Below are positions 25,199 to 34,294 of a DNA stretch of 47,029 nt, one piece after another. The notes below the pieces were generated by a model. The model searched no databases. It had not been told where the DNA came from and saw nothing but the letters and a program-made list of their open reading frames with translations. A program made the position numbers and the translations under genes. Every line of letters begins with the position of its first letter. Positions within the stretch are counted from its first letter, which is position 1. The stretch covers positions 1-47,029 of the forward strand of contig PCAP01000012.1 in assembly GCA_002731215.1 (NCBI GenBank). Reading direction: 5' to 3'. Source of the stretch: Acidobacteriota bacterium (GTDB taxonomy: Bacteria; Acidobacteriota; UBA890).

Positions 25199-26731
25199 AT
25201 GGCTAACAATGGTTTGGAACATGATGATGTGCTGCACATCGATGGCAGCGCATTGACCCTGGAAGATGTGGAACGGGTGGCGCATCGTCGCATTAGTCGT
25301 TGTGAACTTGACGAAAAGGCGCGTGCGGCGATGGAAAGTAGTCGAGGTCGGGTAACTGAGCTTGTCGAGTCTGGTGCGACCGTCTATGGAGTTAATACAG
25401 GATTCGGCCACTTTGGCCAGGTTCGAGTTGATAGTAAACAGATCGACCAGCTACAGCTAAATTTGGTGCGTAGCCACGCGGCGGGTGTTGGCTCGCCACT
25501 TCCACTCGAGTCAGTTCGGGCCATTATGTTGCTTCGTGCCAACGTTTTAGCTTCTGGTTATTCGGGCGCCCGCGCGGTAGTTGCCGACCAACTTATTGCG
25601 TTGTTAAACAAAGATGTTTGCCCGGTAGTGCCACGTCAAGGGAGTGCGGGAGCGAGTGGGGACCTTGCGCCGCTCGCGCACATCGCCTTGGTGTTAATAG
25701 GGGAGGGAGAAGCCTGGGTAAACGGTATCCGGGTCGACGGAGCCGAAGCACTCCGTGCGGCGGGACTAGTCCCTCTCGTTCTCGAGGCCAAGGAGGGGCT
25801 TGCGTTGCTCAATGGCACCCAAATGATGACAGCAATTGGAGTCCTGGCATGTCGTGAATTTGAGGATCTCTGTGTCGTTGCCGATATGGTCGGCGCGTTG
25901 TCTGTTGAAGCACTTGGCGGTCGGACGGATGCCTTCGAGCCTGCTGTTGCCAAGTTGCGACCACATCCCGGGCAAGTCGAAGTTGCACTTCACATGGTGG
26001 AGCTACTGGCGGATAGCGAACTCGCCGATCGATATGGTGAAGAACGAGTACAGGATGCCTACTCATTGCGTTGTATTCCTCAGGTGCATGGTGCTGCCCG
26101 TGATGTATGCCGAATGGCGCGTCAGATCATCGAGGTGGAAATCAATTCAGTTACCGATAACCCCATTGTGCTTGAAGATGGTCGAATCATTTCAGGGGGC
26201 AACTTTCATGGCCAGCCGGTTGCCTACGCCGTTGACATGCTTGCGATTGCTTCTGCGGACCTGGCATCGATGTGTGAGCGCCGTGTGAATCGACTGGTTA
26301 ACCCAAACCTGTCAGGGTTGCCGGGGTTCCTTGCGGAAGATGGAGGCCTGCAGTCTGGGTTGTTAATTACTCAAACAGCAGCAGCGGCGTTGGTGAGCGA
26401 AACTCGGAGTCTGGCGGTGCCAAGCTCCTCTGACAGTATTCCCACTTCTGCTGACCAGGAAGATCATGTCTCAATGGGAGCATGGGGCGCGTGGAAGGCT
26501 TGGCAAGCTGTAGCCAATTGTCGACGTGTTATCGCCATTGAAGTGCTATGTGCTTGCGAAGCGTTGGAGTTCCATTCGCCCATATTGGCGGCACCTAATC
26601 TGCGTGGCTTCAGGGATCGAGTCCGCGAAATGGTTGAACCCTTGACGGGGGATCGTGTCTTAGCTCCAGACATTGCGCGGATCGAGGCAGCGCTTCTCGA
26701 GGGGGATTTGCTGGGGCGGGGACGTGGCTAA
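25199..26731 (+). CDS. hutH: Histidine ammonia-lyase
   Basis: 510 aa from ATG 25199; the track uses a GTG 45 nt upstream. Deaminates histidine to urocanate. The ASG triplet (A152-S153-G154 in GSAGASGDLAPLAH) forms the MIO electrophile autocatalytically. TGFGHFGQVR, RSHAAGVG (the His-type selectivity loop of histidase rather than Phe/Tyr lyases), ISGGNFHGQP and ADQEDHVSMGA are family signatures. No hutU, hutI or hutG is nearby. Neither start has a clear ribosome site. Its stop overlaps the next start (TAATGA). Confidence 0.93.
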   Translation: MANNGLEHDDVLHIDGSALTLEDVERVAHRRISRCELDEKARAAMESSRGRVTELVESGATVYGVNTGFGHFGQVRVDSKQIDQLQLNLVRSHAAGVGSPLPLESVRAIMLLRANVLASGYSGARAVVADQLIALLNKDVCPVVPRQGSAGASGDLAPLAHIALVLIGEGEAWVNGIRVDGAEALRAAGLVPLVLEAKEGLALLNGTQMMTAIGVLACREFEDLCVVADMVGALSVEALGGRTDAFEPAVAKLRPHPGQVEVALHMVELLADSELADRYGEERVQDAYSLRCIPQVHGAARDVCRMARQIIEVEINSVTDNPIVLEDGRIISGGNFHGQPVAYAVDMLAIASADLASMCERRVNRLVNPNLSGLPGFLAEDGGLQSGLLITQTAAAALVSETRSLAVPSSSDSIPTSADQEDHVSMGAWGAWKAWQAVANCRRVIAIEVLCACEALEFHSPILAAPNLRGFRDRVREMVEPLTGDRVLAPDIARIEAALLEGDLLGRGRG

Positions 26732-27459
26732 TGAGGCTCGTGGTGGTTTTGTTGGCATTGTCATTGCCTGGGTGTTCAGAAGGCCAACAAACTGGTGTTC
26801 TTGTCAAGAGTGTCATTGATGATCTTGCATCGCAGCGTTATGGAACGGCGACAGCACGCTATAACAGAGATGAAAGCGACATACTGAGCCCCGCTGCAGC
26901 TGCGGCATGGCGGCGAGGCCTGGAACACCAGGATGCGACAGTGCGTGAGTGGTCCGTAGACGCACTTGCCCGAATAGGAGACCCAGAGGATCTGCCGCTG
27001 ATCGTGTCAGCGCTCGACGACCCGTTTCGGAGAGTTCAGGAAACGGCAGCACGTGGCATCGCCGAGATGGACCCAGTCGCTGCCCGGATAGCTTTTATTG
27101 AACGTCTAAAGTCGGGAGACCCCATGCAGCAGATGCTTTCGGCTCAGGGTCTTGGAGACCTGGGCGACCCAATCGGTGTTGATGCATTATTGGCTCAGGT
27201 TGGCAATTCTGATATCGAAGAAGCGGTCCGGGAGGTGATCGCGCAGTCACTTGCCACTATTTCCGACCCCCGGGCAATCGTGCCATTGGCAACGATCGCT
27301 GCGAACACTGCCAATGGTGTTCAATTACGACGGAATGCCGCTGACGCTCTTTCTACATTTGAGCAAGAGGCTGCCACGTCAGCGCTCTTCGAACTCCTGG
27401 ACAGCGGCGATAGCTACGTGGAGGAAGTCGCGAGACGGACTATTGCAGCCCGTCGCTGA
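26731..27459 (+). CDS. HEAT-repeat lipoprotein
   Basis: 242 aa. Short signal with lipobox LPGC (Cys15). HEAT/PBS-lyase-like repeats fill the rest: REWSVDALARIGDPEDLPLI, RRVQETAARGIAEMD, QMLSAQGLGDLGDPIGV and RRNAADALSTFEQEA. It shares one base with the hutH stop, so it is probably co-translated with it. Its 3' end overlaps that of the Asd-like gene on the other strand by 20 bp. Function unknown; a periplasmic scaffold is the simplest guess. Confidence 0.85.
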   Translation: MRLVVVLLALSLPGCSEGQQTGVLVKSVIDDLASQRYGTATARYNRDESDILSPAAAAAWRRGLEHQDATVREWSVDALARIGDPEDLPLIVSALDDPFRRVQETAARGIAEMDPVAARIAFIERLKSGDPMQQMLSAQGLGDLGDPIGVDALLAQVGNSDIEEAVREVIAQSLATISDPRAIVPLATIAANTANGVQLRRNAADALSTFEQEAATSALFELLDSGDSYVEEVARRTIAARR

Positions 27460-28429
27460 ATTCGGATGTTGACATGGCCCGCATTGCTTCCACGGCGGCA
27501 GCTGCACGCGCGTGAAGGTTGTCGATCGTTAACCAAAGCCAAGCACCGTGGTGGTCAGGGCGGACGGAAATGGCGTGGAGGCCAGGGGTCCCGGTGACCA
27601 GTAACGGACTATCGATCTGCACGCCATCGCCGGTTCCAAGAACAACATTTGCATCAAGTAATGCTGTTGAGACTTCACTGGTATCGACATCGGGAACGTA
27701 GAGTGACATTGCCATCCCATGAAACACCGGGGCCTGCACTATCTGTATTGGAGGGGCCACGAAGCTGAGCTTTTCGAGTTCGCTGACCAGCACCTTTTGA
27801 GCTTCACCCTGCAAGCAGGCAGTTGGCCAGAGGTCGAAGGCCAACTGGCGCCCGAAGATCGCGTCATCAACTTCCTCAAGGTTTAGCACCGCTATTGATT
27901 GTTGTGAGAGTTCCTGAAGTCCAGCTTCTCCTAGGTCTGAAGCAGGGAGGAAGATAGTTGCGGAGACTTGCTCGCCAAGTTTGCCGAGTGCTGCAAGGGT
28001 CGTCCCGAGCATCAGGCAAGCGGCCGAGGGAATCACGATGGCACGCTCATCACTTGTAGCCGGCGGAGTGCTCACACCCGGTAGCCAGGTGAAGGCTCTG
28101 GGGTCGTCAGACCAAGCCTGAGTGCAATCAATTCCAAGCTTGCCGGAACTGAGAATCGCGTCTAAGGATTCCGTGGCCGTTTTTGGGTCACTACAGAAGC
28201 AAATAAGGCTGTGCGTCAGGAGAGCTTCCGACACGGTTTCGGCAAACACACGAGCCTCATCACCATATTCGGTGAGGACGCCGGCCACCTCTTTCAGGTC
28301 AAACAAACTAACGGCGTTACGGGGAACACCGGAAGCAGCTAGCTGGTCTTTGACCTCGGCCCCCAGAAGAGAAGATGCTCCTACCAGGGCCAAGCGTAAT
28401 TTTTCAAGCTGCGATGATTCGGAGGGCAC
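27440..28429 (-). CDS. Aspartate-semialdehyde dehydrogenase-like protein, possibly non-catalytic (Usg-like)
   Basis: 329 aa. N-terminal Rossmann start RLALVGASSLLGAEV and overall plan match Asd. In true Asd the catalytic Cys lies in NPNC[ST]T and a His in a VGHSE-type motif. Here the corresponding stretches read IPSAACLMLGTT and PVFHGMAMSLYV, so Cys and His are shifted or replaced. This resembles the Usg paralogue of enterobacteria, which is Asd-like without known activity. Third gene after psd and pssA, 15 nt from pssA. A divergent active Asd is not excluded. Confidence 0.72.
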   Translation of the reverse strand: MPSESSQLEKLRLALVGASSLLGAEVKDQLAASGVPRNAVSLFDLKEVAGVLTEYGDEARVFAETVSEALLTHSLICFCSDPKTATESLDAILSSGKLGIDCTQAWSDDPRAFTWLPGVSTPPATSDERAIVIPSAACLMLGTTLAALGKLGEQVSATIFLPASDLGEAGLQELSQQSIAVLNLEEVDDAIFGRQLAFDLWPTACLQGEAQKVLVSELEKLSFVAPPIQIVQAPVFHGMAMSLYVPDVDTSEVSTALLDANVVLGTGDGVQIDSPLLVTGTPGLHAISVRPDHHGAWLWLTIDNLHARAAAAVEAMRAMSTSEFSDGLQ

Positions 28430-28444
28430 GGTCAGCAGGGGAGG

Positions 28445-29257
28445 TCAAGGAGTTTTGTCGCTACGATCAATCGTCGCGTGTTCCAAGTCGTCGTGGTAAT
28501 CAACCGTCCCAACTTTACTCAGGCTGTGTTGGCGGCGACGCAGTTGGTACCAGAGTTTTTCGATGGGACCAGAGGCGAGATAGATGGCCGCCATCAACAA
28601 GAGCACAGTTTGCGGTGCGTTAGCAACCAAGGCGAATCCGATTGCGAAAATAGCCACCCGTGGGTACGGATGGCGCGCTCGCAGGTCGATATTCTTGAAC
28701 GAACGATAACGAACCTTCGATACCATGAGAATCGCAAGCATTACCACCATCGCCACAACTCCATACGATAGTGCTGGAGCAGTGACCCTGGTCGGTGAAT
28801 AGAAGGCCATTGCAGCAAGCATGGCTGCAGCGGATGGTGCCGGCAGGCCGACGAAGTAACGCCGGTCATGGTTCCCTGTGTGAACCATGAAACGAGCTAG
28901 GCGTGCGGCGCTACAGGCAAGAAAGAAAAAAGAAACCATCCAGCCGATCCGTTCTAGGTCGGAGAGTGCCCATGAGAACATCAGTGTGGCTGGGGCTATC
29001 CCGAATGTAAGGACGTCGGCAAGCGAGTCGAAGGCTCCCCCGAATGCGCTCTCGCTGTCGGTCATCCTAGCGAGCCGTCCGTCTAAAATATCAGCCACCA
29101 TCCCAATGCCGATGGCCATTGCCGCTTGTGCGTATTCACCCTGTAGTGTTGCGATTAGGCTGTAGTGCCCACAAAAAAGGTTGCCCACCGTAAATAAGGA
29201 AGGTAGGAGAGGGACACCGCGTTTGAGTTTTTGTGTTGTTTTAGGTTTCTCAATCAT
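28445..29257 (-). CDS. pssA: CDP-diacylglycerol--serine O-phosphatidyltransferase
   Basis: 270 aa from ATG 29257, which overlaps the psd stop by 8 nt; the track begins at an upstream TTG. Makes phosphatidylserine in the inner membrane. The CDP-alcohol transferase motif is intact: DGRLARMTDSESAFGGAFDS with D after SLA. Multiple membrane helices follow. The type is the integral-membrane (Bacillus/archaeal) form, not the soluble E. coli form. Together with psd it provides phosphatidylethanolamine. Confidence 0.94.
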   Translation of the reverse strand: MIEKPKTTQKLKRGVPLLPSLFTVGNLFCGHYSLIATLQGEYAQAAMAIGIGMVADILDGRLARMTDSESAFGGAFDSLADVLTFGIAPATLMFSWALSDLERIGWMVSFFFLACSAARLARFMVHTGNHDRRYFVGLPAPSAAAMLAAMAFYSPTRVTAPALSYGVVAMVVMLAILMVSKVRYRSFKNIDLRARHPYPRVAIFAIGFALVANAPQTVLLLMAAIYLASGPIEKLWYQLRRRQHSLSKVGTVDYHDDLEHATIDRSDKTP

Positions 29258-29870
29258 GGTTGTCTTGCTCTGGTGCCTTGGCAATGACTGTCTTACCCGC
29301 TCGAACTGACCCCCCTACGGATACCACAGAAGAGTATCCAGCCGGTAGCCTTAGTTCGGCACGAGAGCCAAATTTAATAAGCGCGATCCGTTCACCTCGC
29401 TCGAGATATTTCGGTGGAATGACAAAGGGCACAACTCGACGGGCTAAAGCGCCAGCAATTAATGATAGTTCCACCTTGCCGAGTGGTGACATGATAACCA
29501 CCCGGTGGCGGGCATTCTTAGAAGCTTGTTCCCGGAAGGCCATAGCATGCCCGCCCGTAATATGTTCCCATTCTATAAGCTGGCCAGCGAGGGGCGACCG
29601 AGTAACATGTACATTGAAAACCGATAAGAAAATAGCAATTTCGATGCCATTTTCAGTGGAGCAAACCTCTACTACTTTGCCGTCCGCTGGTGACAGTATG
29701 CAACTCGGCGAATCATCTGATTCGCGTTGCGGGTCGCGAAAAAATGCTCCCAATGAGGCTGTAAGCAGCGCGAGAAAAAGTGTCGCCAGCTCGTATCCCG
29801 CTGAGGCTGTGGCAGCGGCAACCAAGCCGACCGGGAGAACGTAAGGTAGGGCCTCTGACCGGAGAAGCAT
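29250..29870 (-). CDS. psd: Phosphatidylserine decarboxylase proenzyme
   Basis: 206 aa, the short form. Decarboxylates phosphatidylserine to phosphatidylethanolamine. Two N-terminal helices anchor it; SPADGKVVEV and IFLSVFNVHVTRSPLAG are conserved. Self-cleavage at FGSRAEL (before the Ser) generates the pyruvoyl cofactor, the variant of LGST seen in short Psd proteins. First gene of psd-pssA-Asd-like. Confidence 0.94.
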   Translation of the reverse strand: MLLRSEALPYVLPVGLVAAATASAGYELATLFLALLTASLGAFFRDPQRESDDSPSCILSPADGKVVEVCSTENGIEIAIFLSVFNVHVTRSPLAGQLIEWEHITGGHAMAFREQASKNARHRVVIMSPLGKVELSLIAGALARRVVPFVIPPKYLERGERIALIKFGSRAELRLPAGYSSVVSVGGSVRAGKTVIAKAPEQDNHD

Positions 29871-29908
29871 AGACCAGCGACCTTACCTTGTTGGGACCTG
29901 GTTCGAGG

Positions 29909-30151
29909 TCAGTGGGTAACGGCGAGCTTTTCGCGTCGATAGTCTCGGATTAAAGTGGCCATCTGATCTTTAAGAACCAACTTGTGTTTTTTAAGCTGGA
30001 TTTCCTCAATCCACTCTTCCTCGGTAGGGGCGGGCATTTTTGCCAGTTCTTCCAGACGGCACTCAAAACCGGCGTGTTGCCTGACAAGGCCAAGAAATTC
30101 GTCGCTCTCGTCAAGCAAGATGTTTCGGATTTCCGGGTCAGCCAGCTCCAT
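29909..30151 (-). CDS. DUF465/YdcH-family small protein
   Basis: 80 aa from ATG 30151, which has GGAG 7 nt upstream; the longer track start adds a non-conserved tail. Highly charged and helical (ESDEFLGLVRQHAGFE; EIQLKKHKLVLKDQMATLI). The pattern H-x-x-LDxx...LKKxKLxxKDxM is typical of the DUF465 family, whose function is not established. Lies just upstream of psd on the same strand. Confidence 0.8.
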   Translation of the reverse strand: MELADPEIRNILLDESDEFLGLVRQHAGFECRLEELAKMPAPTEEEWIEEIQLKKHKLVLKDQMATLIRDYRREKLAVTH

Positions 30152-30250
30152 CGCAAGGCTCCGATCGTTGCGAGAATTGTGAAATTCTAAATCCGGGTCG
30201 GATCCTAGCATCGTTACTAAGACGGCTCAAATTAGATGCACCATCCGGGG

Positions 30251-30964
30251 CTAGGAGTGCTGGTCACGTAGAGGATTTCGAGGTGGTCGCGCATCGGCTG
30301 GCCGTAAATAAACAGGACGAGGAGATGGCCATTGAGACTGGTTTCCACAGGGTTTCCAGGTACGTGCGGCGAGCGAGCCAATCGCCGTTGCCAGAGGAAA
30401 GCGATCGCCGGCCACATGGAATGTTCCATGCGAGGCAACCATTGGAGTTCCACTGCCACAAATTAGTGCACGGGGTTCCTTTGCAGAGATGAGTCGTGCG
30501 AACTCTTCAGGGTCGCAAACGTTTGGGCCCCAAATTGGTTCTAGCGGCAATGAGAATTTAGAGGGTTCAGGGCCATATAGGGCGCCATAGATTTGGCCAC
30601 GGCGGGCGTCAATGCATGCTGCGATAACGTCGGATTCGGAACGGGCAATTGTTGCTAGGGCATCGAGAGTACGGACTCCAACAACTGGCAGACCTAGAGG
30701 GGCTGCTAGACCAAGACAGGTGGCAATACCAACCCTGATTCCGGTAAATGTTCCGGGTCCCACCGAGGCGGCTAAGCCGTCAAGATCGTCTATTCTAACA
30801 TTTGATTCGGTAAGGCATTTACCGATCGCCGTTCCCAGCCAAGCATCGGATCGAAGGTCGTTGTCCTGGACTAGCTTTTGGGTTTCAAGCGTGCCGCTCA
30901 GCACAGCGACACTTGCCGGAATAGTTGCACAATCGACTGCGAGAATGCGTGGGCGAGAGCTCAT
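30251..30964 (-). CDS. tsaB: tRNA threonylcarbamoyladenosine biosynthesis protein TsaB
   Basis: 237 aa from ATG 30964 (MSSRPRILAVDCATIP). Partner of TsaD and TsaE in making t6A37 on ANN-decoding tRNAs. The ASKHA fold starts with ILAVDCATIPASVAVL; SVGPGTFTGIRVGIATCLGLA is the TsaB signature; the C-terminal PVYLRPADARPP is typical. Only 34 nt separate its start from the divergent mutS start. Confidence 0.93.
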   Translation of the reverse strand: MSSRPRILAVDCATIPASVAVLSGTLETQKLVQDNDLRSDAWLGTAIGKCLTESNVRIDDLDGLAASVGPGTFTGIRVGIATCLGLAAPLGLPVVGVRTLDALATIARSESDVIAACIDARRGQIYGALYGPEPSKFSLPLEPIWGPNVCDPEEFARLISAKEPRALICGSGTPMVASHGTFHVAGDRFPLATAIGSLAARTWKPCGNQSQWPSPRPVYLRPADARPPRNPLRDQHS

Positions 30965-30998
30965 AAGGCGTTCATAATACCGTGCTAATCTGGCTCGC

Positions 30999-33641
30999 AT
31001 GTGCGCTGCAAAATCGAAGACCCCTATGATGCAGCAGTTTCACCGCATCAAAGCCGACCATTCTGATGCCATCGTTTTCTTTCGACTGGGTGATTTCTAC
31101 GAGATGTTTTTTAAGGATGCCGAGGTCGCTAGCTCTCTTCTAGATATCACTTTGACGGCGCGCAATCGGGGGAAATCTTCGGAGGCCCCAATGTGTGGGG
31201 TGCCGGCTCGTGCTGCAGATAGCTATATTGCACGGCTGCTGGGAGCCGGATTCAAGGTGGCGATTGCTGAGCAGGTCGGTAAATCGACGGGAAAAGGGGC
31301 TATGGAACGCGAAGTAGTCCGGGTTATGACCCCGGGCACTTTGGTCGAGGACAATCTCCTTTCCAGTAGCAAGGATAACTATCTTGTTTCTGTGTTTGAA
31401 GAAAGCGACTCTGTCGGTATTGCTGCGTTGGAACTTTCGACCGGCGAGTTTGTTGCCGCGCAGTTCGTCGGAGAAGATCGCCAACGGTTGGCATGCGAAG
31501 AAGTCTCACGACTCGCGCCGCGGGAGATTTGTGTTCCTGATGGTGCCAAGGTCGAGAATTGGCTTTGCGTGGGGGAAGCCGTGGGCGCAGGTAGAGGCGG
31601 GGGCACCTGGAGCGCGTTGCCGGCATGGACATTTGAGCCTTCTCGCGCCCGAGGCCGATTGTGTGAGCATTTTGAAGTTTCATCATTGGTTGGCTATGAC
31701 CTCGATGATTGTGATCAGGCCGTAGGTGCAGCAGGTTCGTTGCTGGCATACGTAGCGAAAACCCAGAAGGCACCACTACATCACATCCGCTCGCTACGTC
31801 GTTATCGAGAGCGGGACTACTTGCAACTCGACTCCACTACACGTCGAACTTTAGAGATTTTTGAGTCGTGGCAGGATCGGACTGTCAAGGGGTCGTTACT
31901 TGACGTTCTTGACGAGACTCTCACCGCTATGGGAGGCCGTTGCTTACGAAAATGGCTCCTGCGACCTTTGCGAGATCCCCTGGCGATTAACCGGCGCCTT
32001 CGCACTGTTGCGGCAATGCACGCTGCGGCATCAGCTAGGGCTGGAATTCGCGTCTCCCTGGGTAACGTGCGTGACCTTGAACGGTTGACAACCCGGACGA
32101 CCATGAGAAGTGCAACTCCCCGGGACCTCGCCGCGTTGCGCGATTCGCTTGAGTCGTTGCCGCGAGTACTTGCCCAGCTTAAGGAACTGGACGGTACGCC
32201 GATCGTCGATCAACTAATCGCTGAGTTCGATTCCTGTGGTGACATTGCCGCGTTGATTAAAGAGAGACTCGCAGATGAACCTGCGACGGTTGTTTCGGAT
32301 GGTGGTGTTATCCGAGATGGATTTGACGACGATCTTGATGCGTTGCGAAATGCTAGTGGTGAAGGCAAGGATTTCATCGCGACTCTGCAGGCTCAAGAAC
32401 GCGATCGCACCGGAATTGGTTCGCTTAAAGTTGGCTTCAACAAAGTGTTCGGCTACTACATTGAAGTATCTAAGGCCAACATGGGAAAGGTGCCTGAAGA
32501 GTTCATCCGCAAGCAGACGTTGACCAACGCAGAAAGGTTTATTACCCCCGAGCTGAAGGAATTTGAGCGGACGGTCCTCAGCGCTGAAGAGAGGATTGGT
32601 GAACTGGAGGCTCGTTTGTTCGCGGAGCTCCGTGAAGTCGTCAGTGCCGAGGCCTCGCGGTTGCATCGGACGGCGGCATTTGTGGCCACAGTTGATGTTT
32701 TGTCCTGTTTGGCTGAAGTTGCGGCTCTGAATGGGTATGTGGAGCCAGTCGTAGACGACGGGCGAGTGCTGGAAATCCATCAGGGTAGGCACCCCGTGGT
32801 TGAGATGCTTCAAACTGATGGGCGGTTTGTCCCTAACGATTCCTATATGGACGATGATCTCCATCGTATTCAGTTACTTACTGGTCCTAATATGGGTGGT
32901 AAATCCACCTACCTTCGGCAGGTGGCATTGATTACGATCATGGCCCAAATGGGTAGCTTTGTCCCAGCGGAGTCAGCACGCGTTGGAGTCTTCGACCGTA
33001 TTTTTACGAGGGTAGGAGCAAGTGACAATCTTGCACGCGGAGCTTCTACTTTCCTGGTTGAAATGCAAGAAACGGCCAACATTCTCCACAATGCGACGCC
33101 CGCGAGCCTTGTTATTCTCGATGAGGTTGGGCGTGGCACCAGTACTTACGATGGTTTAGCACTCGCATGGGCTGTGGTCGAATATCTTGAACATCAAGAA
33201 GAAATTGCGCCGCGGGCATTGTTTGCTACCCACTACCATGAGCTGACTAGCCTAGAGGGTGTCTTGCCAAGCCTTCGCAATCTTAATGTTGCGGCGCAAG
33301 AGCATGGTGACGGTGTCGTGTTTTTGCACCGCGTCGAACCGGGCGCAGCGGACCGTTCTTACGGCATTCATGTTGGTCGCCTTGCTGGTTTGCCTCGGGA
33401 GGTAGTCGAACGTGCTGGTGAAATTCTTTGCACGCTCGAGACACCCGATGCGTTGGCTCCGTCTGGCCCAACCTTGACCCGGGGCAGAGGAGGGCAGATA
33501 GATCCGCACCCTGTTCCAGAGCATCCTCTCGTTGGTGAATTGAGGGAACGACTGGTTGATGAATTGACACCACTGGAGGCGCTAAATTTGGTATCGAAAT
33601 GGAAGGCGAAGTGGGGAAGCGGCGAAATCGACGGGGATTGA
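30999..33641 (+). CDS. mutS: DNA mismatch repair protein MutS
   Basis: 880 aa. Recognises mismatches and recruits MutL. The mismatch-reading Phe-x-Glu motif is in FFRLGDFYEMF near the N-terminus. The ATPase domain begins with Walker A GPNMGGKST (from about residue 629), then VILDEVGRGTSTYDG and ATHYHELTSLE. The C-terminal ELRERLVDELTPLEALN is the tetramer region. Full length. No obvious ribosome site at ATG 30999. Confidence 0.98.
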   Translation: MCAAKSKTPMMQQFHRIKADHSDAIVFFRLGDFYEMFFKDAEVASSLLDITLTARNRGKSSEAPMCGVPARAADSYIARLLGAGFKVAIAEQVGKSTGKGAMEREVVRVMTPGTLVEDNLLSSSKDNYLVSVFEESDSVGIAALELSTGEFVAAQFVGEDRQRLACEEVSRLAPREICVPDGAKVENWLCVGEAVGAGRGGGTWSALPAWTFEPSRARGRLCEHFEVSSLVGYDLDDCDQAVGAAGSLLAYVAKTQKAPLHHIRSLRRYRERDYLQLDSTTRRTLEIFESWQDRTVKGSLLDVLDETLTAMGGRCLRKWLLRPLRDPLAINRRLRTVAAMHAAASARAGIRVSLGNVRDLERLTTRTTMRSATPRDLAALRDSLESLPRVLAQLKELDGTPIVDQLIAEFDSCGDIAALIKERLADEPATVVSDGGVIRDGFDDDLDALRNASGEGKDFIATLQAQERDRTGIGSLKVGFNKVFGYYIEVSKANMGKVPEEFIRKQTLTNAERFITPELKEFERTVLSAEERIGELEARLFAELREVVSAEASRLHRTAAFVATVDVLSCLAEVAALNGYVEPVVDDGRVLEIHQGRHPVVEMLQTDGRFVPNDSYMDDDLHRIQLLTGPNMGGKSTYLRQVALITIMAQMGSFVPAESARVGVFDRIFTRVGASDNLARGASTFLVEMQETANILHNATPASLVILDEVGRGTSTYDGLALAWAVVEYLEHQEEIAPRALFATHYHELTSLEGVLPSLRNLNVAAQEHGDGVVFLHRVEPGAADRSYGIHVGRLAGLPREVVERAGEILCTLETPDALAPSGPTLTRGRGGQIDPHPVPEHPLVGELRERLVDELTPLEALNLVSKWKAKWGSGEIDGD

Positions 33642-33662
33642 GCCCCAGTGACAAATGTTTCG

Positions 33663-34244
33663 CTATCCTTCTAGAGAAGATTGCCAGCGGTAAAAGGCCA
33701 AGCCTCCGACGATGATTAATAACGCCATGGTTAGGCTTGCCAATGTGCCATTAGCTTGGACTGTTGCGATAATCTGTTCCCCATAGCGTGCTGCCAAAAA
33801 AGCTTCGAGGCCGAAACGAATAACACGACCCGTACCGACACCTACGATAACGCTGGGTAGTGGTTGTCGAAGATACCCTGCGGCCAGTACAACCATTTTG
33901 AAGGGAAACGGGGCTGGCATGAGCGCTGACCCAAGAAGTGCCAGTGCACCGTGTTTCTTTAAAAAACTCTCTGCCCAAGCAGTGCGTTTTCCTTGACTCT
34001 TCGTGGCACGGCGGCCACTTCGTGCTAAGCCATATACGATCATCACCCCAGTGGTTGAACCGATCACTGCCGCTGCTCCGTAGCTAGCAGCGTTATGAGG
34101 TGATAGCGCAGCGGCGCCCATCACCGCTAAGTCGATAAAGGCTGGCATTGGAATGAAGGATGAATCTATAGCCGATAACAGCAGGATTCCCCACATTCCA
34201 TAAGGAAGAAGGACTTCTTGAAACCAAGCGGCAAAGGATTCCAT
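33663..34244 (-). CDS. DedA/YqaA-type membrane protein (VTT/SNARE-associated domain)
   Basis: 193 aa from ATG 34244 (MESFAAWFQEVLLPYG); the track ORF starts in non-conserved sequence overlapping anmK. Four to five membrane segments are visible (LLLSAIDSSFIPMPAFIDL, GAAAVIGSTTGVMIVYGLA, ASLTMALLIIVGGLAFY). A re-entrant Pro/Phe loop reads LMPAPFPFKMVVLAAG. DedA-superfamily proteins are linked to lipid-carrier flipping and membrane homeostasis; the role of the YqaA branch is less clear. Converges with mutS. Confidence 0.85.
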   Translation of the reverse strand: MESFAAWFQEVLLPYGMWGILLLSAIDSSFIPMPAFIDLAVMGAAALSPHNAASYGAAAVIGSTTGVMIVYGLARSGRRATKSQGKRTAWAESFLKKHGALALLGSALMPAPFPFKMVVLAAGYLRQPLPSVIVGVGTGRVIRFGLEAFLAARYGEQIIATVQANGTLASLTMALLIIVGGLAFYRWQSSLEG

Positions 34245-34294
34245 ATAAAGGTTCGTGCAGGGAAGCTTCCGGCGCGCCAAGCTACCATCAGGGT

